Of a DNA stretch of 64,000 nucleotides, positions 34,215 to 43,752 are shown one piece after another. The notes beneath the pieces were generated by a model. It had not been told where the DNA came from, did no database searches, and saw only the letters and a list, made by a program, of their open reading frames with translations. This stretch comes from Marinoscillum furvescens DSM 4134 (GTDB lineage: Bacteria; Bacteroidota; Bacteroidia; Cytophagales; Cyclobacteriaceae): assembly GCF_003386095.1 (NCBI RefSeq), contig NZ_QREG01000022.1:51635-115634 (forward strand), written 5' to 3'. The position numbers and the translations under genes are program-made. Numbering within the stretch: position 1 is the stretch's first letter; each line of letters begins with the position of its first letter.

Positions 34215-36116
34215 TTAGTCTTCTGAAAGTACGATTACCATATCATTTTCTGATAAGGTAAAGCTCTTTGATTTTGGAGGGTTGACATATACTCCATACC
34301 CTCTGGAGGCGTCTTTTGCCTCAGTGATTACACGATAGCCTATGGCCACTTCGTTTTTGCGAGCGGCTGATTCGAGTATGGTGTAAAAATTCATAGGCTC
34401 ACCCACTTTTACATATTCTTTTGCAGGCTTGATGTAGATTTCAGAGCCATCCGCATCAAACAGATCTTCAAATACCCGCATGAGGAACTTATTTTCTGAA
34501 ACCTGGCTCATCAGCAAACTAATGAGCTTATCACTTACAATAAAGTCATCTGCACTCGTGATGTCTGCTAGCTGTCGGTTTCGTATGTCTAGCATCTCTG
34601 ATACTATCTTGTACTTGTCGCCGTTCTTCTCGGTGAAGTTTCTCAGGTGAAGTAGGGTAATGAGTGTCTGCGCATCTGCTTCCTGTATAGGGAAGTAGTT
34701 TTGATAGCACAGCAAGATGATGTAATCGTACTGACCGAGGTTCATGCTTTCCAGGGTCTCACGATCGGTAGTGTCCATCACTTCAAACTCCAGTGAAATG
34801 TTTTCTACCTGGTTGCTTAATTTATTAACGGCTTTTTCCGCATCATCAAACTTAGAAACCACTCGCACCTTAGAGCCGTGTGGCACATAGTAATCCAGCT
34901 CTTTGATGATGTATCTTGCACGGTTGTTCCATCCCAGAATGAGTATTTTTTCTGACTCTCCTTTTTCGGGCTCAGTATATACGATTTTGTTTTCTTCCGT
35001 AGAGATCTGTACGGGAGCATTAGGTATGAGCGTATCATCATCTTCGGTGATACCGATCACCTGATCGCCTTCTCGGAAGATGGTATCCATTGGAGGATTT
35101 ACTTCCACAGAACCATCGGCATATTGGATACCCATGATGGCCGAATCTTCATAAGCAAATAAGATTTCGCGGAAGGTCTTACCTACTAGCTGTGGTTCTT
35201 CCATAAAATAGATCTCATCACCACCAAAGTCCATAAGCTCTATATAAACCACACTCAAACCAGACTGGCGTGAGGTCTGAACCATGATACGAGAGATGAT
35301 TTCATCCGACAGAATAAGCTCCACTTCATCTTTACCCACCATTTTGGCCACTTCAAAGTTTCGCTTGTCTTCCATCTCTGCTGTGATGTGATACGGCTCT
35401 TTTCTACGATCCGGATTGGTCACTATCGCTACGATGGTTTTGATAATCTGCGAATCAGAGTTTTCATTGTCCTTATCCAAAATAATGATGGACTTGGTAT
35501 CAAACGGGTTTGCGATGTATAGATCATGTACATCAATGGGGTTTCCTGTACGACAGATTACCTGAGTATTTCCAGTGCTGCCTACTTTGTCGCGGATTTC
35601 ATCTTCCATCAGTACCTTGTCCATATCGGCAAGGATCACAATGACTCCTCGCTTTTGGTTTTCGTTCGCTATACAGATTTCGGAAATGATGGTAAATATT
35701 TTTGAAGACCAGCCCAGGATAAGCACATGGTCTTTTTCTATCACAAACGATCGACCCTTTCTTAGTTCATCCATTTTGGAAAGGATACCATTGGACACCA
35801 AACCAATGAGTGTGGAGATAATGACCAGACCTAAGAATGTGGTAAACATCATAAAAAGCCGGAAGGGCCAATTCTCCTCATGATTACCCAATACTCCGGG
35901 ATCTAGTACGTGGGTAAGGTTTACCCATAGCGATTCGAAGATGGTAAAATTACTATCATGGTCTGGGTGTAGCCCAAAAAGAAGCAATAAGACGCCAAAA
36001 ACGGTAATGATGATAAGCGACAGAATACCCAGGCCGTAGATCATGGCTACGGTACCTTTAGAGATAAAACTGTCAAATTTATAATTTAAGCGGGTTTTGA
36101 ACGGTATTTTACTCAT
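34215..36116 (-). CDS. CASTOR/POLLUX-type ion channel protein with RCK-like domains
   Basis: 633 aa. Two hydrophobic segments (IYGLGILSLIIITVFGVLLL and FRLFMMFTTFLGLVIISTLI) flank a pore-like stretch (FESLWVNLTHVLDPG), and two Rossmann-type regulatory domains follow: HVLILGWSSKIFTIISEI (about 128) and KILILGWNNRARYIIKEL (about 392). This order is that of the CASTOR/POLLUX family, channels for K+ or Ca2+ with RCK-type gating. NAD- or Ca2+-type control is family knowledge. It stands alone and is convergent with a 58-aa ORF. Confidence 0.9.
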   Translation of the reverse strand: MSKIPFKTRLNYKFDSFISKGTVAMIYGLGILSLIIITVFGVLLLLFGLHPDHDSNFTIFESLWVNLTHVLDPGVLGNHEENWPFRLFMMFTTFLGLVIISTLIGLVSNGILSKMDELRKGRSFVIEKDHVLILGWSSKIFTIISEICIANENQKRGVIVILADMDKVLMEDEIRDKVGSTGNTQVICRTGNPIDVHDLYIANPFDTKSIIILDKDNENSDSQIIKTIVAIVTNPDRRKEPYHITAEMEDKRNFEVAKMVGKDEVELILSDEIISRIMVQTSRQSGLSVVYIELMDFGGDEIYFMEEPQLVGKTFREILFAYEDSAIMGIQYADGSVEVNPPMDTIFREGDQVIGITEDDDTLIPNAPVQISTEENKIVYTEPEKGESEKILILGWNNRARYIIKELDYYVPHGSKVRVVSKFDDAEKAVNKLSNQVENISLEFEVMDTTDRETLESMNLGQYDYIILLCYQNYFPIQEADAQTLITLLHLRNFTEKNGDKYKIVSEMLDIRNRQLADITSADDFIVSDKLISLLMSQVSENKFLMRVFEDLFDADGSEIYIKPAKEYVKVGEPMNFYTILESAARKNEVAIGYRVITEAKDASRGYGVYVNPPKSKSFTLSENDMVIVLSED

Positions 36117-36288
36117 TCGGGAATGACGTCTTATGTAAGTCTTGAAAAGATACGCAAAACTAACCCAAAATATAAATTTAAAGAGGGTTCACTGCGTACA
36201 TTCTCAAACGATTGTTTTACGGGTAGTACAATTTAAAGGTCAATGAGTTATGCAGCGTTAGGTTAGTTCAAACCGTTTTCTTTGGTAG

Positions 36289-36798
36289 TTAGCGAATCTC
36301 TACCAGGCGATAAAAATCAAAAAGAGTAGTACGAAAATAATCTTGATGAGTGGGGTGGCCAAACATCGAAAGCGATGATGAATCTAAGTATACAGTTACT
36401 TTTTGCTGCTGTAGAATGGCATTGTAAATGTGCGTTGCCAACGTCGAATTTTGCTTCGGCACACCTTCTTCGTATGAGAGTGTATCCTGAGCTATGATCA
36501 CCTGATCTATCTGCTGTGCTTCCGTGGACTCTAAGATCACATATGCCTTGTCATGCCTCCAGTTTATTAACAAAACTGGCTTTAAAGGCATAAGCACATT
36601 CTGTAGTGTATTGGGTCTGTAGATATTGATGCCAGCCTCTTTCCTAATTTCCACCGTATAGCTGGATTGTCGAATGTTTTTAAAATACATTTCGGAGGCA
36701 TCCGTAGTGGTAAACGATAGACTTTTAGGATCCACAGGTTCATGTTTTGCGGGATGGCAGCCTACAGCCAGCACTATTAGAATGATCCATTTATACAT
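36289..36798 (-). CDS. Hypothetical lipoprotein
   Basis: 169 aa from the ATG at 36798 (MYKWIILIVLAVGCHPAKHE, lipobox cysteine at 14); the longer reading from 36846 adds 16 polar residues in front of the signal. The mature part is beta-rich with no recognised motif (EMYFKNIRQSSYTVEIRKE, VLLINWRHDKAYVILES). It is likely membrane-anchored. It diverges from a response regulator gene, which might control it, but no operator is evident. Confidence 0.72.
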   Translation of the reverse strand: MYKWIILIVLAVGCHPAKHEPVDPKSLSFTTTDASEMYFKNIRQSSYTVEIRKEAGINIYRPNTLQNVLMPLKPVLLINWRHDKAYVILESTEAQQIDQVIIAQDTLSYEEGVPKQNSTLATHIYNAILQQQKVTVYLDSSSLSMFGHPTHQDYFRTTLFDFYRLVEIR

Positions 36799-36909
36799 GT
36801 TACCTATACCATTTGTGGTGGAGCCAAAACAATCAAGAGTACTCAAAAGTATTACTTTGATGAATCTTATTAGCTAAATACAGGGTAGATTGGTTAATTT
36901 TAGCGCACA

Positions 36910-37578
36910 GTGAGTGAAATGGAACAAAAGTCGATCAAAGTATTAATTGCAGACGATCATACGCTTTTTCGAAAAGGCTTGTCCATGATGGTACAGACTT
37001 TTCCTGGAGTGGAATCTGTTGAAAATGTTGAAAACGGACAGTTGGCGCTAGATGTGCTAAAAAACGAACACATTGACATTCTTTTGCTCGACCTGGAAAT
37101 GCCCGTGCTGGATGGGCGTGAAACAGCCAAAAAAGTAGTTAGTAAGTTTCCAGATACTCACATCATCATGATTTCTATGCATGATTCGCTGGCGTTGATT
37201 TCAGACCTTATAGAAATAGGCGTGCATAGCTATCTGCTCAAAAGCGCTGAACCTGAAGAAGTACAGAAAGCGATTGTTTCTGTGCTAAACAATGACTTCT
37301 ACTACAATCAGCTAGTAGCACGTGCCCTACATCAGAAGGTCAAGCACGGAGGAGTGTCCAAGCCTTTTTTCAATGACAAAAGCCAACTGACGAAAAGGGA
37401 AATAGAAATACTGGAGCTTATCTGCCAGGAGCTCACTATGAAACAAATCGGTGAAAAGCTTTTCATCAGTGAGCAAACCATTCATACGCACCGAAAAAAC
37501 CTTATGCGAAAAACGGACTGTAAAAATGCCGTAGGCCTGGTCAAGTTTGCCATCCAAAATCAAATCGTTTCGCTCTAA
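36910..37578 (+). CDS. Response regulator, NarL/LuxR type
   Basis: 222 aa starting at GTG; the ATG 9 nt downstream is an alternative. The receiver domain (residues 9-125) has the acidic pair Asp15/Asp16 and phospho-acceptor Asp61 (ILLLDLEMPVLDG), plus the conserved Lys in LLKSAEPEEV. The C-terminal LuxR helix-turn-helix is LTKREIEILELICQEL, MKQIGEKLFISEQTIHTHR. No histidine kinase is next to it, so it is an orphan regulator. A terminator hairpin lies at 37638-37658. Confidence 0.94.
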   Translation: MSEMEQKSIKVLIADDHTLFRKGLSMMVQTFPGVESVENVENGQLALDVLKNEHIDILLLDLEMPVLDGRETAKKVVSKFPDTHIIMISMHDSLALISDLIEIGVHSYLLKSAEPEEVQKAIVSVLNNDFYYNQLVARALHQKVKHGGVSKPFFNDKSQLTKREIEILELICQELTMKQIGEKLFISEQTIHTHRKNLMRKTDCKNAVGLVKFAIQNQIVSL

Positions 37579-37637
37579 GCAAATCGTCCTCATACAGAGA
37601 CCTTCATAGATTCTTCCATAATTGCAAAAAAGCTATC

Positions 37638-37658
37638 TACCCAAAACAGGGTATTTTT
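37638..37658 (+). terminator. Terminator after the response regulator gene
   Basis: TACCC (37638-37642) pairs with GGGTA (37649-37653) around a six-base A-rich loop, followed by five T's. It lies 60 nt after the stop codon. Confidence 0.6.
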
Positions 37659-38180
37659 CTACGGCATTTAGGTGAGGTCCGTTTTGCGTAAATCATCGAT
37701 TGCCAGCTATATGGGACCATTTGATTGTTTCAGATACCATTCGGCCAATCTACCCAACAGCGAGATTATCTAAATTAGCAGAGCAGTTTCATTACTGCAC
37801 TAGGTTGATGGTTAAAAGGAAGAGCTTGAAGCATTATCAATTCCATTTCGCTTAATCTTTTGGTATCACATTTCTTTCTTCAATACTAAATGTTCGCTTC
37901 AGCTCTTTCTTTTTATTTTTTTTCACATCGATTCCAACCTTTTTGTCATTCACTGTTACTTATTGGTAGTCATAAGGAAACCTTACCTGGTATTTCCTTT
38001 TTTGCAAGTCAATGTAATCTGAAGAGGATTACTTTTAAGTCTCTTGTCTAGTCAGCGAGAGACTTTTCTTTTTTCCAACTCATCTCACTAGCATCCACTT
38101 TCACTTTACTTTTTAGCTCGGCTTGTTGTACCACTAGCATTTTGGTAGTAAATTCTTCAAGACTATTTCATTTCACAGCT
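37659..38180 (+). ncRNA. Gene-free gap with three stacked hairpins (candidate structured RNA)
   Basis: No convincing reading frame fills 520 bp. At its 3' end lie three hairpins in a row: AAGGAAA/TTTCCTT (37974-37999, with a T-tract), GTAATC/GATTAC (38014-38032) and AAGTCTCT/AGAGACTT (38037-38065) followed by TTCTTTTTT. Both the first and last look like terminators, but there is no upstream gene left to end, because the response regulator already has one. A small RNA ending at about 38073 is the best explanation; its start is unknown. A leader of the TerB gene at 38181 is the alternative. Confidence 0.4.
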
Positions 38181-38570
38181 ATGGACAAAAATCAATTGAC
38201 AATATTGATCAACCTTGCCGGTATGGACGGGGAAGTAGACGAGAGCGAGCGCAGGTTGATTATGCGCATCGCGCATGCACACGGATTATCTGAAGAAGAT
38301 GTGGCGCAGATATTCGAATTGGAAAATCATGTCATTGATTTTGATGAGCTTTCGGACGACCAGCGCTTTGATACGCTCCATCACCTGGTACAACTCATGA
38401 AAGTAGACGGTAAAATTTTTGATGAAGAGATCAGCTACTGCATGGCTATGGCCAAAAAGCTCGGATATCCCTTAGAGGCAGTGATGGATCTGTACAGTCA
38501 GGTACATGCCAATGTGAAGCTGAAAAGTGAAATTCAAAAAATCAAAAAGAAATATCATGGAAAAGGGTAG
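38181..38570 (+). CDS. TerB-like protein (paralog 3 of 3)
   Basis: 129 aa from ATG 38181 (MDKNQLTILINLAGMDGEVDESERRLIMR); a longer reading adds 13 residues and is unlikely. The central DQRFDTLHHLVQLMKVDGKIFDEEISYCMAMAKKLGY block matches paralogs 1 and 2. The acidic loop DGEVDESE should bind metal. It lies 10 kb from the tandem pair and on the other strand, so it moved or duplicated independently. Its stop codon lies inside the following terminator stem. Confidence 0.82.
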   Translation: MDKNQLTILINLAGMDGEVDESERRLIMRIAHAHGLSEEDVAQIFELENHVIDFDELSDDQRFDTLHHLVQLMKVDGKIFDEEISYCMAMAKKLGYPLEAVMDLYSQVHANVKLKSEIQKIKKKYHGKG

Positions 38571-38590
38571 CCGCTGGCTACCCTTTTGCA
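38561..38590 (+). terminator. Terminator overlapping the stop of the third TerB gene
   Basis: AAAAGGGTAGCC (38561-38572) and GGCTACCCTTTT (38576-38587) form a perfect 12-bp stem with a 3-nt loop. The TAG stop (38568-38570) is part of the left arm. It also ends the convergent thiolase transcript. Confidence 0.85.
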
Positions 38591-38599
38591 TTTGATGGC

Positions 38600-39772
38600 T
38601 TAGCGTAGGTATTCGTAGATACCTGCCACTCCCTGGCCACCACCCACACAGGCAGTCACCATTCCATATTTTGATTTGCGTCGGCCCATTTCATTGAACA
38701 AACTAATCGAAAGCTTGGCACCAGTACAGCCCAATGGATGACCTAGCGCAATAGCTCCTCCGTTTACATTGAGTATTTCTGTGTTGAGATCGAGCTCACG
38801 CACTACTGCCAATGACTGAGGGGCAAAAGCTTCATTCAATTCGATCAGGTCAATATCATTTTGCTGGAGTCCAGCTTGCTTCAGTGCCTTTGGCACCGCT
38901 TCCACAGGACCTATTCCCATGATGCGTGGACTCACGCCTGCAGCAGTGTAGCTCACCATACGTGCAATAGGCTCCAGGTTGTGCTCCTTCACCATTTTCT
39001 CAGACATCACCATCACAAAGGCAGCTCCATCCGACGTAGGTGAGGAGTTGCCAGCTGTCACTTGTCCACCTTGCTTAAAGGCTGGCCGCAATGCTGAAAG
39101 GGTATCCATATTGGTTTCGGCTCTTACGCATTCATCGGTATCTACTGTAAATGAGCGTTTTTGACGTTTTCCGTCTTTTACGAAAACTTCTTCTACATCG
39201 ATAGGCACAATTTCATCTTTGAATTTGCCATCGGCTATGGCTTTGGCTGCCTTTTGGTGCGACTCCATCGCAAATTTATTGGAGTCTTCAACTGAGATCT
39301 TGTAGTCTGTGGCTATTTCCTCAGCGGTAAGTCCCATGCTCAGGTAATAGTCCGGATTCTTCTCTGCGATTTTCCAGTTGAGGGCAGTTTTATAACCAAG
39401 CATCGGAACCAATGACATAGACTCTGTACCTCCTGCAATGATACAATCTGCAGTGCCGGAGTGAATGCGGGCACATGCCAGGTGAATGGCTTCCAGTCCG
39501 GATCCACAGTATCTGTTGATAATCATACCGGGCACTTCTATCGGCAATGAAAGTAAAGAAATCATTCTGCCCATCTGCATGCCTTGCTCCGCTTCGGGTA
39601 TGGCATTGCCTACGATGAGGTCATCTACGCGTTTTGGGTCAAATCCGTCTACCGAATTGACCAGGTGTTTGATGATATCTGCGGCCAGGTCATCCGGTCG
39701 ATAAAATCGGAATCCGCCTTTTTTGGCCTTTCCTACTGCAGATCTATATCCAGCTACTATATATGCATCCAT
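38600..39772 (-). CDS. Acetyl-CoA acyltransferase (thiolase)
   Basis: 390 aa. The nucleophile Cys89 is in [16 protein letters not shown], the His box is [16 protein letters not shown], and the second Cys is in [13 protein letters not shown]. This is the final thiolysis step of fatty acid beta-oxidation, yielding acetyl-CoA and a shortened acyl-CoA. It is last in the minus-strand cluster marR, hydratase/dehydrogenase, (four-helix gene), thiolase, and complements the fused enzyme upstream. FadA-type is likely but the chain-length class cannot be read. Confidence 0.94.
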   Translation of the reverse strand: MDAYIVAGYRSAVGKAKKGGFRFYRPDDLAADIIKHLVNSVDGFDPKRVDDLIVGNAIPEAEQGMQMGRMISLLSLPIEVPGMIINRYCGSGLEAIHLACARIHSGTADCIIAGGTESMSLVPMLGYKTALNWKIAEKNPDYYLSMGLTAEEIATDYKISVEDSNKFAMESHQKAAKAIADGKFKDEIVPIDVEEVFVKDGKRQKRSFTVDTDECVRAETNMDTLSALRPAFKQGGQVTAGNSSPTSDGAAFVMVMSEKMVKEHNLEPIARMVSYTAAGVSPRIMGIGPVEAVPKALKQAGLQQNDIDLIELNEAFAPQSLAVVRELDLNTEILNVNGGAIALGHPLGCTGAKLSISLFNEMGRRKSKYGMVTACVGGGQGVAGIYEYLR

Positions 39773-39799
39773 ATTAATGTTATTTGAGATTTTAAGAAT

Positions 39800-40156
39800 T
39801 TAGACATTAGAAAACTTCTTGATTAATGTCCTGGTCATTTTTTGAATTTCATTTAATTCTGATGTTAGACTTTCAAACGATTCATTGTCTAAAATTTGAA
39901 TCTCTTTAGAAATAATTAATTGTGTTTCCAACTCATATTGTGAACCCAATGAATGAGCTAAAAATTTTGACAAATCTTTATCCGTTTTTCGTCCGCAGCC
40001 TTCTGCTATATTGGATGGAATGGAGACAGCACAACGGCGCATTTGTGAAGTCAAACCAAATTTTTCCGTGTCTGGAAAAGATTCTGAATGCTTGTAAAGA
40101 TCTACTGCCAGTTGAATTCCCTTTTGCCAAATTTTTAGTTCTTTGAAGTTATGCAT
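39800..40156 (-). CDS. Four helix bundle protein (23S rRNA intervening-sequence family)
   Basis: 118 aa. The family signature is plain: FKELKIWQKGIQLAVDLYKH, then MRRCAVSIPSNIAEGCGRK and FLAHSLGSQYELETQLIIS. These S23-type proteins occur as intervening sequences in 23S rRNA genes or as free genes; their role is unknown. Here it sits inside the beta-oxidation cluster, between the thiolase and the fused dehydrogenase, and is flanked by an 11-bp inverted repeat TAGACATTAGA / TCTAATGTCTA that is the recurring phrase of this genome. That placement suggests recent insertion as a unit. Confidence 0.9.
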   Translation of the reverse strand: MHNFKELKIWQKGIQLAVDLYKHSESFPDTEKFGLTSQMRRCAVSIPSNIAEGCGRKTDKDLSKFLAHSLGSQYELETQLIISKEIQILDNESFESLTSELNEIQKMTRTLIKKFSNV

Positions 40157-40177
40157 GAGTCTTTGGTCTAATGTCTA
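39801..40177. repeat. Inverted repeat bracketing the four-helix-bundle gene
   Basis: TAGACATTAGA lies at the 3' end of the gene (39801-39811, within one base) and TCTAATGTCTA at 40167-40177 just before it. Both arms are perfect reverse complements. The same phrase recurs in the repeat blocks at 1-5 kb and 13.2 kb, and supplies the gene's stop codon. Confidence 0.65.
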
Positions 40178-40192
40178 ACATCTCACTACCTA

Positions 40193-42592
40193 TTAATTCC
40201 TAAGTGGTTTTCCCTTAAACAGCACGCTTTGAATAAGTTCGAGGGTTTTGGGTTCACCACAAAGACTCAAGAAGGCTTCACGCTCCAGGTCCAATAAGTA
40301 ATCTTCGGAAACGAGTGTAGGTGAGGTCAGGTCACCGCCACTCATCACGAAAGCGAGCTTACGTGCAATTTTGGCATCATGATCAGAGATATATGCACCG
40401 TATTTCATGCCGGTGATTCCTGCTTCAAACATGGCCATGCTCGATCGTCCATGAACTTTGATATCCTGACGCTGTGTGGGCATGGTATAACCCGCATCGG
40501 CCAGTTCGAGTACGCGTTTTTTGGCATCTGCCAGGAGTCGGGCCCGATTGAGTGTAATCCGGTCAGATCCACGCAGGATGTCCATATCTCTGGCTTCCAC
40601 CGCCGAAGTAGCTACTTTGGCCGTAGCGATATTCATAAAATACTCTTGTAGGATGTTTAGTTCTGGATCATTGGGCATGTACTGATCGGCAGCTCTCATG
40701 GTAAGCTCTTTGGTGCCACCACCACCGGGTATTACGCCTACACCTACTTCCACCAGGCCAATGTACGTTTCGGCATGTGCCTGAATGGCATCACAATGAA
40801 GTGACAACTCACAACCACCGCCTAATGCCAGCCCAGAAGTAGCAGCCACCACTGGTACGGCAGAAAATCTAGCTCGTGTCATGGTCTGCTGAAACTGGCG
40901 GATCATTAAATCGATTTCGTCAAACTCCTGATCTACTGCATACATAAAGAGCATTGCCAGATTTGCTCCTGCAGAGAAATTTTGCCCTTCGTTTCCAATA
41001 ACTACTCCTCGATATTCCTTTTCGGCCATTGAGATGGCGGTATTGATTCCTTCTATCACTTCGCCACCAATGGAGTTCATTTTGGTATGGAATTCCACAT
41101 TGAGCACACCATCACCGATATCATAAATGGTGGCGCCATCATTGCTCCACACCACATTGTTTTCTTTGAAAGCATCCAGATAAATAAATCCTTCTGTTCC
41201 AGGAACTACCTTGTAGGCTTTAGAAGCTATGTCGTAGTATTTTTTCTGCCCATTTTCGTAGGTATAGAATGTCTCATGGCCAGCAGCCAACATTTCGTCT
41301 ACCCATGCAGCAGGCGCAAGGTCCATGGCTTTCATCTGTTCCACACATTCTTTTACGCCCATGGCGTCCCAGGTTTCGAATGGGCCGAGCTCCCAGCCAA
41401 AGCCAGCAGCTACTGCCTGATCTATGCGGTACAGTTCGTCGGCAATCTCAGGTATGCGAAATGTGCAATATCTAAACAGATCGAAGAATGTCGCTCGGTA
41501 AAAATCTCCTTCTTTGCCCTGGTCACTAATGGCTAGTTGTAACCTCTTTTTAAGGTCTTCTTCATTTTTGGTTTTTTCGAGCACATCCAGTTTTACTTTG
41601 GACTTGGACTCGTACTCAAACGTCTGAAGGTTGAGCTCCAGGATTTCCTTTTTGCCCTCATTGACTAGTTTCTTATAATAGCCTTGTTTGGTTTTGTCTC
41701 CCCACCATTTTTTGTCGTAAAGCTCCTTTACAATTTTGGGAAGTTTAAAAGTCTCTCTGCTTTCATCTTTGGGAAGTCCTTCATACAATCCGGCGGCTAC
41801 TTTTACGGCCGTATCCAGCCCCACTACATCCATGGTGCGGAAGGTCGCCGACTTGGGTCGGCCGATTACAGGCCCTGTCAGTTTATCTACTTCGTTTACC
41901 GTAAGGCCCATTTTTTCTACGGTGTGCATGCCAGACATGATGCCGTAGATGCCCACTCGGTTTGCGATAAAAGCTGGAGTGTCTTTACAAAGAACTGTCT
42001 CCTTACCCAGATAGAGATCTCCGTAGTTCAGGAAGAAGTCTACCACTTCGGGATCCGTCTTTTTGGTAGGGATAACTTCAAAGAGCCTCAAATATCTCGG
42101 CGGGTTAAAGAAGTGAGTGCCACAGAAATGTTTTTGAAAGTCTTCACTTCTGCCTTCAAGCATGAGGTTGATCGGAATGCCTGATGTATTTGATGTAATC
42201 AGCGTCCCTGGTTTGCGATGCTGCTCTACTTTTTCGAAAAGGGATTTTTTGATTTCGAGGTTTTCTACAATTGCCTCGATCACCCAGTCGTAATCGGCGA
42301 TTTTGTGAAGATCATCATCAAAGTTTCCAGTTTGGATAAGTGCTGCCCGATCTTTGTGATAGAGGGGCGAGGGCTTAGACTTAATGGCTGCTTGTAGTGA
42401 GTCGTTCACTACTCGATTTTTAACCTGGGGTGAGTCAAGCGATAGTCCCTTGGCTTTTTCCTGATCGCTCAGTTCTTTAGGGCTCAGATCCAGAAGGAGT
42501 ACTTCCAGTCCAATATTGGCAAAATGGCATGCGATGCGCGATCCCATTATACCAGAACCCAATACCACGGCTTTCTTAATGTTTCGTTTCAT
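40193..42592 (-). CDS. Fused 3-hydroxyacyl-CoA dehydrogenase / enoyl-CoA hydratase
   Basis: 799 aa. The N-terminal half is the NAD-binding dehydrogenase (AVVLGSGIMGSRIACHFANIG, then FFNPPRYLRLFEVIPTKKT and its C-terminal dehydrogenase domain). The C-terminal half is a crotonase domain (GGEVIEGINTAISMAEKEYRG, AGANLAMLFMYAVD, ATSGLALGGGCELSLHCDAI). The order is reversed compared with E. coli FadB, as usual in Bacteroidota. It catalyses hydration and oxidation of enoyl-CoA in beta-oxidation. Its 5' end overlaps the marR gene by 17 bp. The four-helix gene and thiolase follow. Confidence 0.94.
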   Translation of the reverse strand: MKRNIKKAVVLGSGIMGSRIACHFANIGLEVLLLDLSPKELSDQEKAKGLSLDSPQVKNRVVNDSLQAAIKSKPSPLYHKDRAALIQTGNFDDDLHKIADYDWVIEAIVENLEIKKSLFEKVEQHRKPGTLITSNTSGIPINLMLEGRSEDFQKHFCGTHFFNPPRYLRLFEVIPTKKTDPEVVDFFLNYGDLYLGKETVLCKDTPAFIANRVGIYGIMSGMHTVEKMGLTVNEVDKLTGPVIGRPKSATFRTMDVVGLDTAVKVAAGLYEGLPKDESRETFKLPKIVKELYDKKWWGDKTKQGYYKKLVNEGKKEILELNLQTFEYESKSKVKLDVLEKTKNEEDLKKRLQLAISDQGKEGDFYRATFFDLFRYCTFRIPEIADELYRIDQAVAAGFGWELGPFETWDAMGVKECVEQMKAMDLAPAAWVDEMLAAGHETFYTYENGQKKYYDIASKAYKVVPGTEGFIYLDAFKENNVVWSNDGATIYDIGDGVLNVEFHTKMNSIGGEVIEGINTAISMAEKEYRGVVIGNEGQNFSAGANLAMLFMYAVDQEFDEIDLMIRQFQQTMTRARFSAVPVVAATSGLALGGGCELSLHCDAIQAHAETYIGLVEVGVGVIPGGGGTKELTMRAADQYMPNDPELNILQEYFMNIATAKVATSAVEARDMDILRGSDRITLNRARLLADAKKRVLELADAGYTMPTQRQDIKVHGRSSMAMFEAGITGMKYGAYISDHDAKIARKLAFVMSGGDLTSPTLVSEDYLLDLEREAFLSLCGEPKTLELIQSVLFKGKPLRN

Positions 42593-43049
42593 AAATAAAG
42601 GCTTCTGCTAGTTTATCTAATAGGGTTTTGTCTTCAATCATTTCTGTGACGGTTTGTGCCACTTGTATAAATATTTCGATGTGTTCGGAGGGTATGCGCT
42701 CTCTGATTCGTGTGTTAAACTCACGAACAGCTCTTCGCGAAAACTCTCGCTTTTCCCTACCCAGGGGTGTAAGGAAGATACGAACAGATCGTCCATCTGT
42801 TGGATCTTTCTCTCTATAGATCCATTTTTTCTCCTCCATTGTTTTGAGCATTCGCGTAAGAGACCGGGCCTCCAGACCCATGAGCGGTGCTATTTTAGTA
42901 GCCGGTGTGCCGTTTTCTACATCTATGTTTAAGAGTACAAATCCGGTAGAGGCGGTCACATCAAATTCCTGTCCGTACTGATTGTACATTCTAGAAATGG
43001 CATGCCAGGCAATTTTTATGTTATAGTCTAAAGTTTCTTCTCTCTTCAT
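42576..43049 (-). CDS. MarR family transcriptional regulator
   Basis: 157 aa winged helix-turn-helix. The core is FDVTASTGFVLLNIDVENGTPA, the recognition helix TKIAPLMGLEARSLTRMLKTM, and the wing IYREKDPTDGRSVRIFLTPLG. It heads the beta-oxidation operon and overlaps its first enzyme gene by 17 bp, so it most likely represses it and responds to acyl-CoA. It could instead sense another aromatic or fatty ligand. Confidence 0.92.
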   Translation of the reverse strand: MKREETLDYNIKIAWHAISRMYNQYGQEFDVTASTGFVLLNIDVENGTPATKIAPLMGLEARSLTRMLKTMEEKKWIYREKDPTDGRSVRIFLTPLGREKREFSRRAVREFNTRIRERIPSEHIEIFIQVAQTVTEMIEDKTLLDKLAEAFIYETKH

Positions 43050-43173
43050 GCTGCTACATCTATCATTGGTCTTCCTCCTTTAGGAAGGTTATCAAATATA
43101 CGAAAATTTTGTTATGCATGCATACTATATTCTGCTTTGGGAAAGCAGTGCGGTAATAATTAGTTTTGATGCC

Positions 43174-43752
43174 ATGAAAGAAGAAAACCCTGAATTCGTA
43201 CCTATTGAAAAGGCCTTTCACTCGTTTGAAACAGATGCCCCTTTTTCACATTGTTTAGAATGTGAAAAATATCTCTTAGATGAAGGAACGAATTATTTGA
43301 TTGAAAAGGCGGTACGCAACTATCAGGGATTTCGTGCTAAGGATGTAATCTTTGACTATGCCATCTGTCTGGAATGTGCGCAGGAACTTCAAAAGGGAAT
43401 TTCGAAGGAATCGCTCAGTGTCATGCAAGACTATATGCAGCGTCATTTTGCATCAGAAGGTCGTCTACGTCAGTTACAAGAATCTCAAGGAAACATCCCT
43501 GGCCTGATTGAGCAATGCATGGTCACTGGCAAATCTGCAGACACTTGCGAAGAATATCAGATTTTTGCTTTTTGTTCTGGAGATAAGATCAATCTGACCA
43601 TGCCTCCGTACATGGTATCTGGTCAGGTGTTGGATGAGCTTCAGGAGTTATTGTCAGACAGCACGCGTGATCATCTCAATGGATTTTTTAATAAGCATTT
43701 TACCCCTGCTCCGGGACTGATGGAACCTGACCCGAGGTTTATTTTGCTTTAG
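43174..43752 (+). CDS. Hypothetical protein with CxxC pairs
   Basis: 192 aa from the ATG at 43174 (MKEENPEFVPIEKAF); an ATG at 43114 would add 20 hydrophobic-mixed residues and I judge it less likely. Cysteine pairs SHCLECEKYLL and YAICLECAQEL look like a zinc-binding treble clef or rubredoxin knuckle. Further cysteines occur in LIEQCMVTGKSADTCEEY. The protein is soluble. The family is not recognised. It diverges from marR, and overlaps the convergent TPR gene by 4 nt at its stop. Confidence 0.75.
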   Translation: MKEENPEFVPIEKAFHSFETDAPFSHCLECEKYLLDEGTNYLIEKAVRNYQGFRAKDVIFDYAICLECAQELQKGISKESLSVMQDYMQRHFASEGRLRQLQESQGNIPGLIEQCMVTGKSADTCEEYQIFAFCSGDKINLTMPPYMVSGQVLDELQELLSDSTRDHLNGFFNKHFTPAPGLMEPDPRFILL

